A stretch of DNA of 64,000 bases from Clostridium aquiflavi (GCF_031344075.1 NZ_JAVJAN010000018.1:7712-71711); one strand, 5' to 3'; numbered from the stretch's first letter, positions 36,225 through 45,229 are shown. Notes: generated by a model not told the origin, from the letters alone. Numbers and translations are program-made.

Positions 36225-36401
36225 CTATAGCTTCAAAAGCAAAAATATTGCAATAATAATGGATGATGTATTTAATATTTGGGCTATTTTCTTGTTATTA
36301 TTTTTTTTATTTATAGTTATAAGACAAATTGTGAAAACTTGAATAATAAAGTATAACACTCCAAATATTTCAAAATATGTTTTGGTATCATATGAAATCA
36401 T
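36225..36401 (-). CDS. Small membrane protein (58 aa)
   Basis: A 58-codon ORF with an excellent AAGGAGAG ribosome site, too short for most gene callers. Two membrane helices (about 10-30 YFEIFGVLYFIIQVFTICLI in landmarks FGVLYFIIQVF, and about 44-57 SSIIIAIFLLLKL) joined by a basic loop NKKNNNKK. Function unknown. The next gene upstream is an alpha/beta hydrolase ending 67 bases away. Confidence 0.6.
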   Translation of the reverse strand: MISYDTKTYFEIFGVLYFIIQVFTICLITINKKNNNKKIAQILNTSSIIIAIFLLLKL

Positions 36402-36467
36402 TATAATTTCTCTCTCCTTAAAAAGTAAACAGGCTATTCTCCAGTTATTAACGAATTCTATGATAAT

Positions 36468-37214
36468 TTAGTTTAAAAAATTTAATATTAAATTTCTAAA
36501 CTCTTTTTTATTGCTAAACATAGCAGGATGATTTCCATTCTTAAAAATAATTAATTTAGAATTTTCTATTTTTAAATTAATGCTTTTTAATATACTTTCA
36601 ATATTAGGTATTAAATCATCTTTCAAGCTTCCTGTAATCAAAATATCATTTTTTATATTACTAAGATTACAATCAAAAAAATTACCTTTATTTCTTGAAA
36701 AGTTTATAATTAAATTTGTATTTTGATCAATAACATTTTTCCAATCAAAGCCATGCATAATAAACCAAAATAACTTTGAACTTAACTTACTTTTTGCTAT
36801 TTTTCTATCATATAAAATTTTTTTAGCAAACTCATAAGATAAATTTTCTCCCATAAAACTATCCACAATTATTTTATTGAATAAAGCTGGTTCTTCTAAT
36901 ACAGCACTTAAAGCAATAATAGCTCCACCGCTTGTACCTAATAAATTAACATTGCTAATACCTATATGTTTACACAATTCAATAACTAACATAGCATTAA
37001 AATGCCAATAGTTTAATGGTAATTCATTTACTCTTTGAGATTTTCCCTGACCTACTAAATCTAACAAAATTACTTTAAAGTTTTTAGAATAGAATTTTAA
37101 TTCTGGTATAAACATTTTTGAGGAAGCTGTATCCCCATGTATGATAACTAATGGTTTTCCTTCACCATATACTTTGTAATAAATATTAAAATTTTTGTAT
37201 TTAAAATAAGACAT
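36468..37214 (-). CDS. Alpha/beta hydrolase
   Basis: 248 residues. Oxyanion loop IHGDTASSKMF, strand LLDLVGQGKS, nucleophile elbow LLGTSGGA (Ser about 96), and the C-terminal His in GNHPAMF; the acid residue lies near ITGSLKDDLIP. The substrate is unknown, as usual for this family. Preceded by a GGAGG ribosome site. Single gene. Confidence 0.85.
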   Translation of the reverse strand: MSYFKYKNFNIYYKVYGEGKPLVIIHGDTASSKMFIPELKFYSKNFKVILLDLVGQGKSQRVNELPLNYWHFNAMLVIELCKHIGISNVNLLGTSGGAIIALSAVLEEPALFNKIIVDSFMGENLSYEFAKKILYDRKIAKSKLSSKLFWFIMHGFDWKNVIDQNTNLIINFSRNKGNFFDCNLSNIKNDILITGSLKDDLIPNIESILKSINLKIENSKLIIFKNGNHPAMFSNKKEFRNLILNFLN

Positions 37215-37799
37215 TTTTTACCTCCACGTAATAAACATAATAATTTTTCTACATAGTCTACACGGGAGAATTAGTAATTACTCTTACATATAGACTATTA
37301 AAGTCTATTAAAAATTCCCATACTTTTCACTCCTTAATTATATTAGTTAACTGCTACTGATATGATTTTCTTCATTTTTCATAAATTCAGGAAAATTCTT
37401 CATGTTTAATACCTACATATTCTTATTATATTAATAACTCTTGCAAGAAAATTATAACATATTTTACAAATTTAAAATTGTTTAAATGTTAAACAATTTA
37501 GTTTATAATGTCTTGCTATTGTTTATAATATTTTAGAATTGAGCAATAAAAAATATGACACTTTCATTTCTGAATAATTCTATATTTCAATCTGCTTTTT
37601 TCATATGGCACATTATTCAATTTTTAAGGAAAATCTTCATGTTTTGTTTCATCAAATCCACATGCCCGTAGCAATTATAATATAAAAATAAAGCGCCATA
37701 ACAATTAAAAATCATTACAACTCTTTATATATCTAATACTCTTATTTAACATATCTACTATTTGCCATTCTTCATATTGTATTAGAATTGCGAACTAAA
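37215..37799. other. Gene-poor stretch with degenerate repeated fragments
   Basis: Minus-strand remnants include MKNFPEFMKN (ATG at about 37402) that resembles the N-terminus of clostridial cupin proteins but stops after 18 codons, and a second similar start near 37642. Two degenerate copies of one segment (AAATAC/TA...ATTATTCA, about 37535-37590 and 37783-37840) are also present. No intact gene. Confidence 0.4.
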
Positions 37800-37835
37800 A
37801 AATACCGCACATTCATTTTGAATAATACGGTATTT
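37800..37835 (-). terminator. Stem-loop after the CotF-like gene
   Basis: AAATACCG / CGGTATTT arms with inner ATTCA-type pairing and Ts on the minus strand. Confidence 0.6.
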
Positions 37836-37891
37836 ACATAAATTTAGTTTTGTAATTTTATAAAATTAAATTTACAAAGCTATATAAGTTA

Positions 37892-38140
37892 CTATCCTTG
37901 GGACATTTCTTGTTTAACAACTGCAATTTCTTCTGGAGTTGCTGGTTGTGCTGGTATATAATATCCTTTTTCTTTAGCTTTAGTAAAAAGATTATATTGA
38001 CGATATTCATCTTGATTTCTCATTTGCTGAATTGTTTCACGTAATTGTTGATTTTCACATTGAGAAATTATACCACCATATCCTGCTAAACTTGCATTTA
38101 ATCCAGCAAGATAATCACTTATCATTTCTTTTTCTTGCAT
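37892..38140 (-). CDS. CotF-family spore coat protein
   Basis: 82 residues: MISDYLAGLNASLAGYGGII, ENQQLRETIQQMRNQDEY and a C-terminal YYIPAQPATPEEI. This is the coat F family layout of two helices packed as half of a ferritin-like bundle. Expected in the spore coat during late sporulation. It follows the 61-residue gene by 12 bases with an AGGAGG site, forming a two-gene operon. Confidence 0.85.
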   Translation of the reverse strand: MQEKEMISDYLAGLNASLAGYGGIISQCENQQLRETIQQMRNQDEYRQYNLFTKAKEKGYYIPAQPATPEEIAVVKQEMSQG

Positions 38141-38152
38141 ATTTTACACCTC

Positions 38153-38338
38153 CTAATTTAAAAATTCCATTAATTTTGCTTTACTTGCTTTTGCATCTTC
38201 AGAATCTTTTTTTAACATTTCTTTTAATGTTGGATCAGTACATTGTTGTGAATAGTATTCTAACTTTTTCTCAATAGTACAATGAGCTCCAATTAAATGA
38301 CGTAGATTTTGTAGTTCAAGCTGATTTAAATTTGCCAT
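38153..38338 (-). CDS. Small coat-associated helical protein (61 aa)
   Basis: Start taken at ATG 38338, seven bases after GGAGGTGC (an upstream ATG at 38383 lacks a site). Sequence landmarks NQLELQNLRHLIGAHCTIEKK and DPTLKEMLKKDSEDAKASK. Pairs with the CotF-like gene directly downstream; such tandem small helical proteins are typical in clostridial coat operons. Confidence 0.75.
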   Translation of the reverse strand: MANLNQLELQNLRHLIGAHCTIEKKLEYYSQQCTDPTLKEMLKKDSEDAKASKAKLMEFLN

Positions 38339-38435
38339 TATTTGCACCTCCAATTTAATAACTTCACTACTTAATATTTTCAATATAGAATATGTTTATT
38401 CATTTTTTAATAAATTTTTTATTTCTGAATCTTTT

Positions 38436-38567
38436 ACTCTAAACTTTGAGAAATATATTACATAGCTGCTTTAAGCTCTCCATTTCCATCACCTAACTGT
38501 TCGCATATTTAGGATTAGGTCTTTCAACTTTCACTTCATACAACAACTGTTTTTTGTGTTCAAAAAT
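38436..38567 (-). pseudogene. Manganese catalase (CotJC-like) remnant
   Basis: Minus-strand fragments match the N-terminus of clostridial Mn catalases: EHKKQLLYEVKVERPNPKYAN, then after a frame change QLGDGNGELKAAM, then a TAA where Gln is expected, then YISQSLE. The start codon is ATT. A small deletion and a nonsense change inactivate it, and the rest of the gene is gone. It sits just upstream of the coat genes. Confidence 0.7.
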
Positions 38568-38764
38568 TTATATTTTTCTTGCTAATATTCAATACCATAT
38601 TATTCAATTTTCAAAGATCAGTTTTTCTTAACAAGTTCGTAATATTTACAAATTGTACACTTAATAAGAATTACGTAAAAAAACACCTAAGATAACTAAA
38701 TCCTAAGTGTTTCTAAAAAATTCTGATGGCCATAAATAACTTTATTCTATGAGAATTTTTTCAT

Positions 38765-38783
38765 ACTCTTTAAATAGAGTATA
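38765..38783. other. Short hairpin beyond the 159-residue ORF
   Basis: ATACTCT / AGAGTAT stem with a 5-6 base loop; no clear T-run. The 38568-38764 stretch shows no gene. Confidence 0.35.
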
Positions 38784-38799
38784 TTTTCCTATAAAGACT

Positions 38800-39279
38800 T
38801 TATAAATAATCTTTATTCTTAATTATTTTATTTCCTATAACTTTATACTCAGCAGGATATTCCTCTACTTTAAAAGGTATTGGAGTTTCCTCTATTCTAT
38901 TATTTTCAGCTAAATACCTTATATGAACATCTTCATATTTTTCACCTTTGCTTAACCAAAAGTAGTCCTCCATACACATTGCCCTAGTTCTTCTACATAA
39001 TTCCCAAAAGTCATAATCTATTAATCCCATAACCTCTAATATCTCATCTATATTTGCTCTTTCTTTTGGAACAACCCTATCTTCAAGCCAAAATACAATA
39101 TCATCATGAGAAGGTTTATAAGATATATTCCAGTTTTTATAACTATACATGCCTAATGGTAGATACTGTCTATTTATAATTTCATCATATTTTTCAAAAC
39201 TAAATTTTTTAGTATTTGTATCATAAATAAGATCCCCAGCAGGAACATCTTTATACATTAATATATACTTGTCTATCAT
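38800..39279 (-). CDS. Hypothetical protein (159 aa)
   Basis: Unrecognised with certainty. Landmarks GDLIYDTNTKKFSF near the start, PSHDDIVFWLEDRVVPKER, then LIDYDFWELCRRTRAMCMEDYFW. Similar small proteins occur next to HipA-like kinases in clostridia, but no such kinase is here. Soluble. GGAGAAGGAG ribosome site is excellent, so it is probably expressed. Confidence 0.65.
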   Translation of the reverse strand: MIDKYILMYKDVPAGDLIYDTNTKKFSFEKYDEIINRQYLPLGMYSYKNWNISYKPSHDDIVFWLEDRVVPKERANIDEILEVMGLIDYDFWELCRRTRAMCMEDYFWLSKGEKYEDVHIRYLAENNRIEETPIPFKVEEYPAEYKVIGNKIIKNKDYL

Positions 39280-39410
39280 AAAATCTCCTTCTCCATTTTT
39301 GAATGTTTATTAAATTATTGATTACTCACTTCAATTTATCATTAATCTTGTCTATATTATATCAAATATTAATTTTTTTAAACTTAACTACATTAAATGT
39401 ACAATAAAAA

Positions 39411-39458
39411 AGAATCTACCAAAATAGTCTTTTAAAAGTGTCTATTCTATAGGTTCCA
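39411..39458. repeat. Mini-element with transposon-end-like inverted repeats (copy 2)
   Basis: The right half GTGTCTATTCTATAGGTTCC matches the other copies; the left half is more decayed. Confidence 0.55.
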
Positions 39459-39554
39459 TTTTACTTTGTACATGGATTTTATATTATTATCTCCAAAATC
39501 ATCTAATAACTTTTGAAAATAACTAATAATATTTCATTTTTTCATTATCAAAAT

Positions 39555-40352
39555 CTAATTTCCCACATTTATTGAACCTATTCCAACTGATAAATCAAAA
39601 GTATACTTTTCCTCACCTGATGTTTGAGCGTTAACATTATAATGTCCATCCCCTTTTTCTGTTACTATATTAACTGGAGAATTTTTAGGTATTATAATAT
39701 CAATATCACCAACGCCCCCTTCATATTCAAGATTTCCACCTACTTCTGCCATTTTAAGTTTTAGTTTTCCCACGCCTCCATTGATTTTAATATCTCCACA
39801 TTTTTCTTTTAAATTTAAATCAAATTCACTAGCTCCTGACTCTAAATTTAACTTATCAAATTTAATATCTTTACATTTTGATTTTACTGAGCCACCGCTA
39901 ATATCAATGTTTTTAGCTTTTATTCCTTCTATATCTAATATTCCTGCTCCTTGATCGAATTTAAAATTCCCTTTAAATTTTGAAGGAACCATAATATCTA
40001 ATCTAGATATATTCTTTTCACCATTCATATCCAACCTACTTGATTTATATTCTTTTTCAATTATTTGAATTTCATGACCAGTTCTTTTTACGCCAAAACC
40101 ATCACTTTTTTGAGAAAGTTTACCTGTCACCTTTACTTCTTCCCCATCGTAACTCTTAATAGATACCTGAGCTGCATAAATTTCTACGTTAATATCAGTT
40201 GCATTATCAAGCTTTATTTTTTCATCTATAAGTTTATTTTCATTTGAAACTTCGCTTTCTTTATTAGATATGGTAGTTTGAGTTTTAGTATTACATCCTA
40301 CAGATGAAATTAATACTATTCCTAGAATAGCTAAAATCAATATTTTTTTCAT
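39555..40352 (-). CDS. Lipoprotein with DUF4097-type beta-helical domain
   Basis: 265 residues. Lipobox ISSVGCN (Cys 20). The rest is a repeated beta-strand fold (NVEIYAAQVSIKSYDGEEVKV, IEGIKAKNIDISGGSVKSKC, LEYEGGVGDIDIIIP) of the DUF4097/adhesin-like family seen in cell-envelope stress proteins. Anchored outside the membrane; function unknown. Single gene. Confidence 0.8.
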   Translation of the reverse strand: MKKILILAILGIVLISSVGCNTKTQTTISNKESEVSNENKLIDEKIKLDNATDINVEIYAAQVSIKSYDGEEVKVTGKLSQKSDGFGVKRTGHEIQIIEKEYKSSRLDMNGEKNISRLDIMVPSKFKGNFKFDQGAGILDIEGIKAKNIDISGGSVKSKCKDIKFDKLNLESGASEFDLNLKEKCGDIKINGGVGKLKLKMAEVGGNLEYEGGVGDIDIIIPKNSPVNIVTEKGDGHYNVNAQTSGEEKYTFDLSVGIGSINVGN

Positions 40353-40477
40353 TATTATTACCCCTTAAAAACTTATTTACCTATTACTTAATTATATTAT
40401 ATAATTTTTTCCATAATAATTAATTTTTACTTAATTTAATGCTCAATAATTGTATATTTGGGTTTTAGAATATAAAA

Positions 40478-40512
40478 AAATATTACTGAAATTTTTCTTT
40501 TCAGTAATATTT
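40478..40512. terminator. Terminator of the MBL-fold hydrolase gene
   Basis: Perfect 14-bp stem AAATATTACTGAAA / TTTCAGTAATATTT. Confidence 0.8.
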
Positions 40513-40548
40513 AAAATAAATATGTTAATTATCTTTTATTTCTAAAAT

Positions 40549-41367
40549 CTATTTCATCATTTCCAATCTTTCATAGCATAAGTTACGAAACAACTGACAG
40601 TATTTACGAAATCCACTTTGTCCGATTAAATAAATGTTTGACATATAACTCATTCTTTTTTGTGAATATGCAATACGTTCCAATCCATTATCTAGTCCTG
40701 TATGATTACTAAGTGCTATCTCTACATTTTTATCTTCAGCTTGTTCCATAAAGTAATCTAATGACTTCATGTAAATCACAATGCCTTCTATATTTTGAGG
40801 TGGATTAGATCCTCCCCATAAAGCTGCTTGATACGTCTTATTATTTTCTGTTACATTAAATATAAAACTAAGGCCACCTGGTGTATGTCCTGGAGTATCA
40901 TAAACATAAATTATTTTATCTCCAAGAATAATTTTATCTCCATCCTTAACATAAACATCAATTTTATAGTCCTTCCATGTCTCAGGTCTATTCTTTTTTG
41001 CTGGCTTTTCTTCCCAAAATATATCATCTATTTTTGATAGATATGTTTTAGCATTAGATGCATTTACAATCCACTTTCCACAGCCTGTATGATCTACATG
41101 TCCATGAGTTAACACCAACTTTTTTATATCTTCTGGATTCCAACCAACATCTTTAATTGCAAAAACAATTGCATCAAATGCCTCTTCACATGGCCATATA
41201 GCATCTATAATAATTAATCCTTCAGTAGTTTTTAAAACAAAACAGTTTGTTTCTTTTTGTGCAATAATAAGCAAATCGTCAAATATAAGTGAATGAGTAA
41301 AATAAGACATATCCTCCATTCCTTTTATTGTTTCCATTGTAATTATTGGTTTTTCTAATCTTAACAT
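40549..41367 (-). CDS. Metallo-beta-lactamase-fold hydrolase
   Basis: 272 residues. The metal ligands are visible: LTHGHVDHTGCGKW (HxHxDH), DTPGHTPGG and the late ALSNHTGLD His, plus the strand GLIIIDAIWP. Typical binuclear hydrolase of the glyoxalase-II-like group; substrate unknown. AAAGGAGAAT ribosome site. Monocistronic. Confidence 0.88.
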   Translation of the reverse strand: MLRLEKPIITMETIKGMEDMSYFTHSLIFDDLLIIAQKETNCFVLKTTEGLIIIDAIWPCEEAFDAIVFAIKDVGWNPEDIKKLVLTHGHVDHTGCGKWIVNASNAKTYLSKIDDIFWEEKPAKKNRPETWKDYKIDVYVKDGDKIILGDKIIYVYDTPGHTPGGLSFIFNVTENNKTYQAALWGGSNPPQNIEGIVIYMKSLDYFMEQAEDKNVEIALSNHTGLDNGLERIAYSQKRMSYMSNIYLIGQSGFRKYCQLFRNLCYERLEMMK

Positions 41368-41714
41368 ATAAAATTCTCCTTTGATAATCGTATTATATTA
41401 TTTGCTAAAACGATGTACAAAGTTTTATATTAAAATAACAATACTGCACTTAAAAAAGTTTAAAAATAAATATTCCTTTATTTACAATATCATTATTTTT
41501 GATGAATCTTTCTCTCTGTACAACGCCCATCATTTTATGTGCACAGAGTTAATTCGATTCTTTGGATGCATTTTTAAATATATTTTCATTATTTTCTTTC
41601 CTTTACTTTCATTAAATTATTTATATAATAATAGTGTCACGTATAATTAAATACTATAATATTTTTTATATAATTCCAACTGAATTTCTTTTCTCATAGT
41701 CCAAACGTCATGTT
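41368..41714. other. Gene-poor stretch with short minus-strand remnants
   Basis: A minus-strand ATG near 41588 behind AAAGGAAAG opens a 19-codon peptide that stops; reading on gives another 16 codons. This looks like a decayed small gene. Nothing else is seen. Confidence 0.3.
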
Positions 41715-42509
41715 TTATTTAGATGATATTGGAAGTGTTGTGCAAGTCAATGCTCCACCTCCCTTTATTATTTCTGAGTAATCTATATAAATCACATTTA
41801 TTCCATCTTTAGCAAGGATTTCACATAGTTTTTTGCTAGATGAAATTACAGTATTATTTCCTATTGTTATAAAGTTTGCTGCTAAATTCTTTGCTTCTTC
41901 TTTTTCTATATAATAACACTTCTTGAAACTCTTTTCTATAATATCCATATCATATATATAATCACTAATTACACAACTATCTTGTGATATTACATTAAAT
42001 ACACAATCCAAATGCAGCATTTCCTCCTTATTAAATCTTATAGGTACAACCTTATAATCTTTATTTTCTTCCTTTAAAATTTTCTCAAGTTCATTTATCC
42101 CTTCTATTGATGTTGCATTGCTTTGTCCTACAAATACTGTGCTATCATGCAACACCACATCTCCTCCTTCTATAAAATTATTTATCTTTTTTACTTTTAT
42201 ATTATTCCCCTTAAAGAATTCTTCTAAGGCTTTATATTCTTCAGTCCTACTTTTAGCCTTCATTTTTCCTATAAATAAAATCTCATCTATAGCAAATGCT
42301 ATATCCCTTGTATAAACTTGAGATATTCCATACTTAGGATCTAAAAAATAAGTTACAATACCCTCTTGTGATAGTATATTTATGAAGTTATTGTACTGCT
42401 TAAACATTATTTCTTTATTTATTTCCTTTTTTTCTACCTTATAATTTACTGGATAACACAATATTACTTCTTGTAGCTTGTTATATCTATTTTTCAAGTT
42501 TATATTCAT
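41715..42509 (-). CDS. Amidinotransferase / dimethylarginine dimethylaminohydrolase-like hydrolase
   Basis: 264 residues of the guanidino-modifying superfamily. Catalytic landmarks are present: YTRDIAF, FIEGGDVV (Asp/Glu), HLDCVFNVI (catalytic His) and the C-terminal nucleophile Cys in GGALTCTTLPI. It acts on a guanidino compound such as arginine or a methylarginine. Full length for the family. Single gene with a GAAGGAG ribosome site. Confidence 0.87.
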   Translation of the reverse strand: MNINLKNRYNKLQEVILCYPVNYKVEKKEINKEIMFKQYNNFINILSQEGIVTYFLDPKYGISQVYTRDIAFAIDEILFIGKMKAKSRTEEYKALEEFFKGNNIKVKKINNFIEGGDVVLHDSTVFVGQSNATSIEGINELEKILKEENKDYKVVPIRFNKEEMLHLDCVFNVISQDSCVISDYIYDMDIIEKSFKKCYYIEKEEAKNLAANFITIGNNTVISSSKKLCEILAKDGINVIYIDYSEIIKGGGALTCTTLPISSK

Positions 42510-42563
42510 ATTTTATTTCTCCTTCTATATACTTAACACCCAAAACATCAGGTATTAATTACA

Positions 42564-43110
42564 TTACCACCCTAATAGCTTCTTTTCCAAATCATCATAG
42601 TCATACTCCCTAGGTTCAAAATTATCAAATTTCAAATTAGTGCCTTTTCTTTTTAATTTATCATGAACTCTTCTTTTATCCTTGCCTTTAAACTTGTCAT
42701 ATTTACTTGGATACCATTTTTTTCTCCAATTTTTTAGTATGCCATTAATGTAATTCATATTTTCCTTAGTAAACTCTAATGCCTTATTAATTGCCATCTT
42801 AACATTATCATATCCATGACTAGAAATAGCTAGCTTAAGAAAACATAAGTTAAGTCCACCACTTACTCCTGTGATACTTTCATAATACTTAAGTAACTCT
42901 CCTGCATTAACTTAAAGACTGTCTATATTACTTACCACATTGCTAATAGTATTTCCCCCATTTTCTATTACATGTGACTCATTATTATTTTTATAATTAT
43001 TTTCAATTCTACATGAATTATTATCTTTATTTCCCACTTCACGTAATTCATCTAAAGTTTTATCTTCTTCAAAACGTTTATTATATAAGCAAAAAATAAT
43101 CTTATTTCTA
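42564..43110 (-). pseudogene. DnaD-domain replication protein gene with in-frame stop
   Basis: One minus-strand frame reads RFEEDKTLDELREVGNKDNN, then NNESHVIENGGNT, then a TAA at about 42918, then GELLKYYESITGVSGG and the DnaD-type end (ALEFTKENMNYINGILKNW) to the stop at 42564. The N-terminal winged helix and start codon are missing. Such proteins belong to prophages or plasmids, so this is a relic of a mobile element. The last 77 codons remain open from an internal ATG at 42797. Confidence 0.68.
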
Positions 43111-43189
43111 GACTATCTTTATTCTTTCAATAAATGATTATCTTCTTGGATTTTCAAATGCCTCCCTAGAATTAACTTTTATTTATCAA

Positions 43190-43525
43190 CTATTTCTTAA
43201 ATATATTTATACCAGATAAAATGCTTATTAGTAATAAAATACCAAGCCTTATCCAATCCATAATAAGTGCTAAATCTCCACCTAATACAACATCTAAAGA
43301 TGTATTAAATTCATCAACATAAACTCCCGTATTCCAAAATAATTTAAAACCCTTTATGTTAAGTTCAAGATTAAATTCACAATTTTTAGAATTATGTTTT
43401 AATGCTATCAATATCAATAATACCAATATAATTGATATTGATATTATTAACATTCCATGTAAAGAACACAAAAAATACCTATAGAGGAGATACTTTTTTC
43501 TAAGTGTCCACTCTATAGGTACCAT
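43190..43525 (-). CDS. Membrane ORF whose start lies in a repeat element (doubtful)
   Basis: 111 codons as read from ATG 43525, but the first 18 codons come from the mini-element at 43472-43527. From the internal MLIISISIILVLLILIA onward it could be a small two-helix membrane protein (second helix RLGILLLISILSG). No ribosome site is evident at either start. The original 5' end may have been replaced by the repeat. Confidence 0.4.
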   Translation of the reverse strand: MVPIEWTLRKKYLLYRYFLCSLHGMLIISISIILVLLILIALKHNSKNCEFNLELNIKGFKLFWNTGVYVDEFNTSLDVVLGGDLALIMDWIRLGILLLISILSGINIFKK

Positions 43526-43527
43526 TC
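43472..43527. repeat. Mini-element with transposon-end-like inverted repeats (copy 3)
   Basis: Left ATACCTATAGAGGAGATACTT and right AAGTGTCCACTCTATAGGTA are complementary apart from a few positions. Confidence 0.65.
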
Positions 43528-43641
43528 TATAAAAAGAGCAACTAAAAAGTTACTCTTTTCATCTATATCAACATGAGTTATTAATGCATATATAAATCCG
43601 TTGACAATCCGTTGACAAATTAATATTTTGTTGTAACAACA

Positions 43642-43749
43642 AAAGACTATTTGTTCATTTCTTCTTCAACAGCAACAGCTACTGCAACAGTGCATCCTAC
43701 CATCTAAGTTGTTACCCATTCCGATAAGACCCATCATTTCAATGTGAGC
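43642..43749 (-). pseudogene. Duplicated 3' end of the GGGtGRT gene
   Basis: About 108 bases nearly identical to 44196-44304, covering the end of the gene (landmarks VEMMGLIGMGNN and the stop region), with several base changes and a 2-3 base difference. It ends exactly at the stop codon of the neighbouring ORF. Confidence 0.85.
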
Positions 43750-43990
43750 TAATATTATATTTTTTCTCCCATTCTCTAAATAATTCATCAACAATGTATT
43801 GAGAACTTTCAGCCCATAAAACAGATTCTGTGTTTTCAAGTGCTTTATATGTGTTAGATTCATAAAATTTTTTAAGGACTTTTTCAAATGTTTCCCCTGT
43901 TTTTTCACATATAATGCTAATAATTTTTTCAATCTTCATTATAATATCTAAAGTTATATCTTGTCCTTTATATGAATATTTGTTCATCAT
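43739..43990 (-). CDS. Hypothetical protein inserted between GGGtGRT gene and its duplicated tail
   Basis: 83 residues from ATG 43990 (TAGGAG site eight bases upstream). Soluble, helical; landmarks YSYKGQDITLDIIMKIEKII, TFEKVLKKFYESNTYKALEN, YIVDELFREWEKKYN. It resembles small clostridial proteins of unknown function. Its last two codons and stop are read from the duplicated GGGtGRT fragment, so the original C-terminus was probably replaced. Confidence 0.6.
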   Translation of the reverse strand: MMNKYSYKGQDITLDIIMKIEKIISIICEKTGETFEKVLKKFYESNTYKALENTESVLWAESSQYIVDELFREWEKKYNISSH

Positions 43991-44202
43991 ATTCATATCT
44001 CCTAAAATCTAGTTTATCTTTAGACTTCTTTAAATCTATTTTATCAAATACCTCATTATTAAACTCTAAATTCTTTATCATAACACTAATTGTTACCAAA
44101 CATAAATTTATACAAAAAATACCCACATTCACAGATCCTAAAATCTATAAATGTGAGTATTCATATAAGCTAATTACTCAGCTTTAACAATTAGTCAAAA
44201 GA

Positions 44203-45204
44203 CTATTTGTTCATTCCTTCTTCAACAGCAACAGCTACTGCAACAGTACATCCTACCATTGGGTTGTTACCCATTCCGATAAGACCCATCATTTCAACGT
44301 GAGCTGGAACTGATGATGATCCTGCGAATTGTGCATCTGAATGCATTCTTCCCATAGTATCAGTCATACCGTAAGAAGCTGGACCTGCCCCCATGTTATC
44401 TGGGTGAAGAGTTCTTCCAGTACCACCACCTGATGCTACTGAGAAGTATTTCTTACCTTGTTCCATACATTCTTTTTTGTATGTTCCTGCAACTGGATGT
44501 TGGAATCTTGTTGGGTTAGTTGAGTTACCAGTGATTGATACGTCAACGCCTTCCATATGCATGATAGCAACACCTTCTCTAACATCGTCAGAACCGTAAC
44601 ATCTTACTTTAGCTCTTTCTCCGTTTGAGTATGCTTTTTCTTTAACTACTTTAACTTCTCCAGTATAGTAGTCAAATTTAGTTTGAACATAAGTGAATCC
44701 ATTAATTCTTGAGATTATGAATGCAGCATCTTTTCCAAGACCGTTTAATATAACTCTTAATGGTTCTTTTCTTACTCTGTTAGCTTTTTCAGCTATTTTG
44801 ATAGCACCTTCAGCAGCAGCGAAACTTTCGTGTCCTGCTAAGAATGCGAAGCATTTAGTTTCTTCTCTTAAAAGCATAGCTCCTAAGTTTCCGTGTCCTA
44901 AACCAACTTTTCTATCATCAGCAACTGATCCAGGGATACAGAATGCTTGTAATCCTTCTCCGATTGCTTCAGCAGCTTCAGCAGCTTTTTTGCAACCTTT
45001 CTTTATAGCTATAGCAGCACCTAAAGTATAAGCCCATCCAGCATTTTCAAACGCTATTGGTTGAGTTTCTTTAGCTATTGTACATGGATCAATTCCTATT
45101 GATTCACAAACTGCTTGCGCATCTTCTAGAGTTTTCATTCCGTACTTTTCTAGTACTGGAGTGATTTGATTAATTCTTCTTTCATAACTTTCAAATATTG
45201 CCAT
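44203..45204 (-). CDS. GGGtGRT family protein
   Basis: 333 residues. Contains the name-giving motif ASGGGTGRTLHPDN near residue 268, and AFLAGHESFAAAEGAI, GLGHGNLGAMLLREE. The family is widespread in anaerobic Firmicutes, always beside a NifU/IscU-like protein, and its biochemical role is unknown to me; an Fe-S or cofactor-related function is inferred from the partner. Base composition is richer in GC and codons look like those of highly expressed genes. It starts 25 bases after the NifU-like gene behind AGGAGG. Confidence 0.9.
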   Translation of the reverse strand: MAIFESYERRINQITPVLEKYGMKTLEDAQAVCESIGIDPCTIAKETQPIAFENAGWAYTLGAAIAIKKGCKKAAEAAEAIGEGLQAFCIPGSVADDRKVGLGHGNLGAMLLREETKCFAFLAGHESFAAAEGAIKIAEKANRVRKEPLRVILNGLGKDAAFIISRINGFTYVQTKFDYYTGEVKVVKEKAYSNGERAKVRCYGSDDVREGVAIMHMEGVDVSITGNSTNPTRFQHPVAGTYKKECMEQGKKYFSVASGGGTGRTLHPDNMGAGPASYGMTDTMGRMHSDAQFAGSSSVPAHVEMMGLIGMGNNPMVGCTVAVAVAVEEGMNK

Positions 45205-45229
45205 AATAAAAATCCTCCTTTACAAATAA

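Noticed and set aside
36164..36233. GCTATAGA / TCTATAGC distant inverted repeat
   Set aside because: Short arms about 50 bases apart in AT-rich DNA, overlapping the end of the 58-residue gene; not convincing as an element.
41381..41650. 89-codon plus-strand ORF in the gap after the MBL hydrolase
   Set aside because: Composition typical of AT-rich non-coding DNA, no ribosome site.
43666..43932. 88-codon minus-strand ORF ending CCSSCCC
   Set aside because: Alternative frame across the duplicated GGGtGRT tail and the 83-codon gene; the cysteine tail is a frame artefact of the alanine-rich GGGtGRT end.
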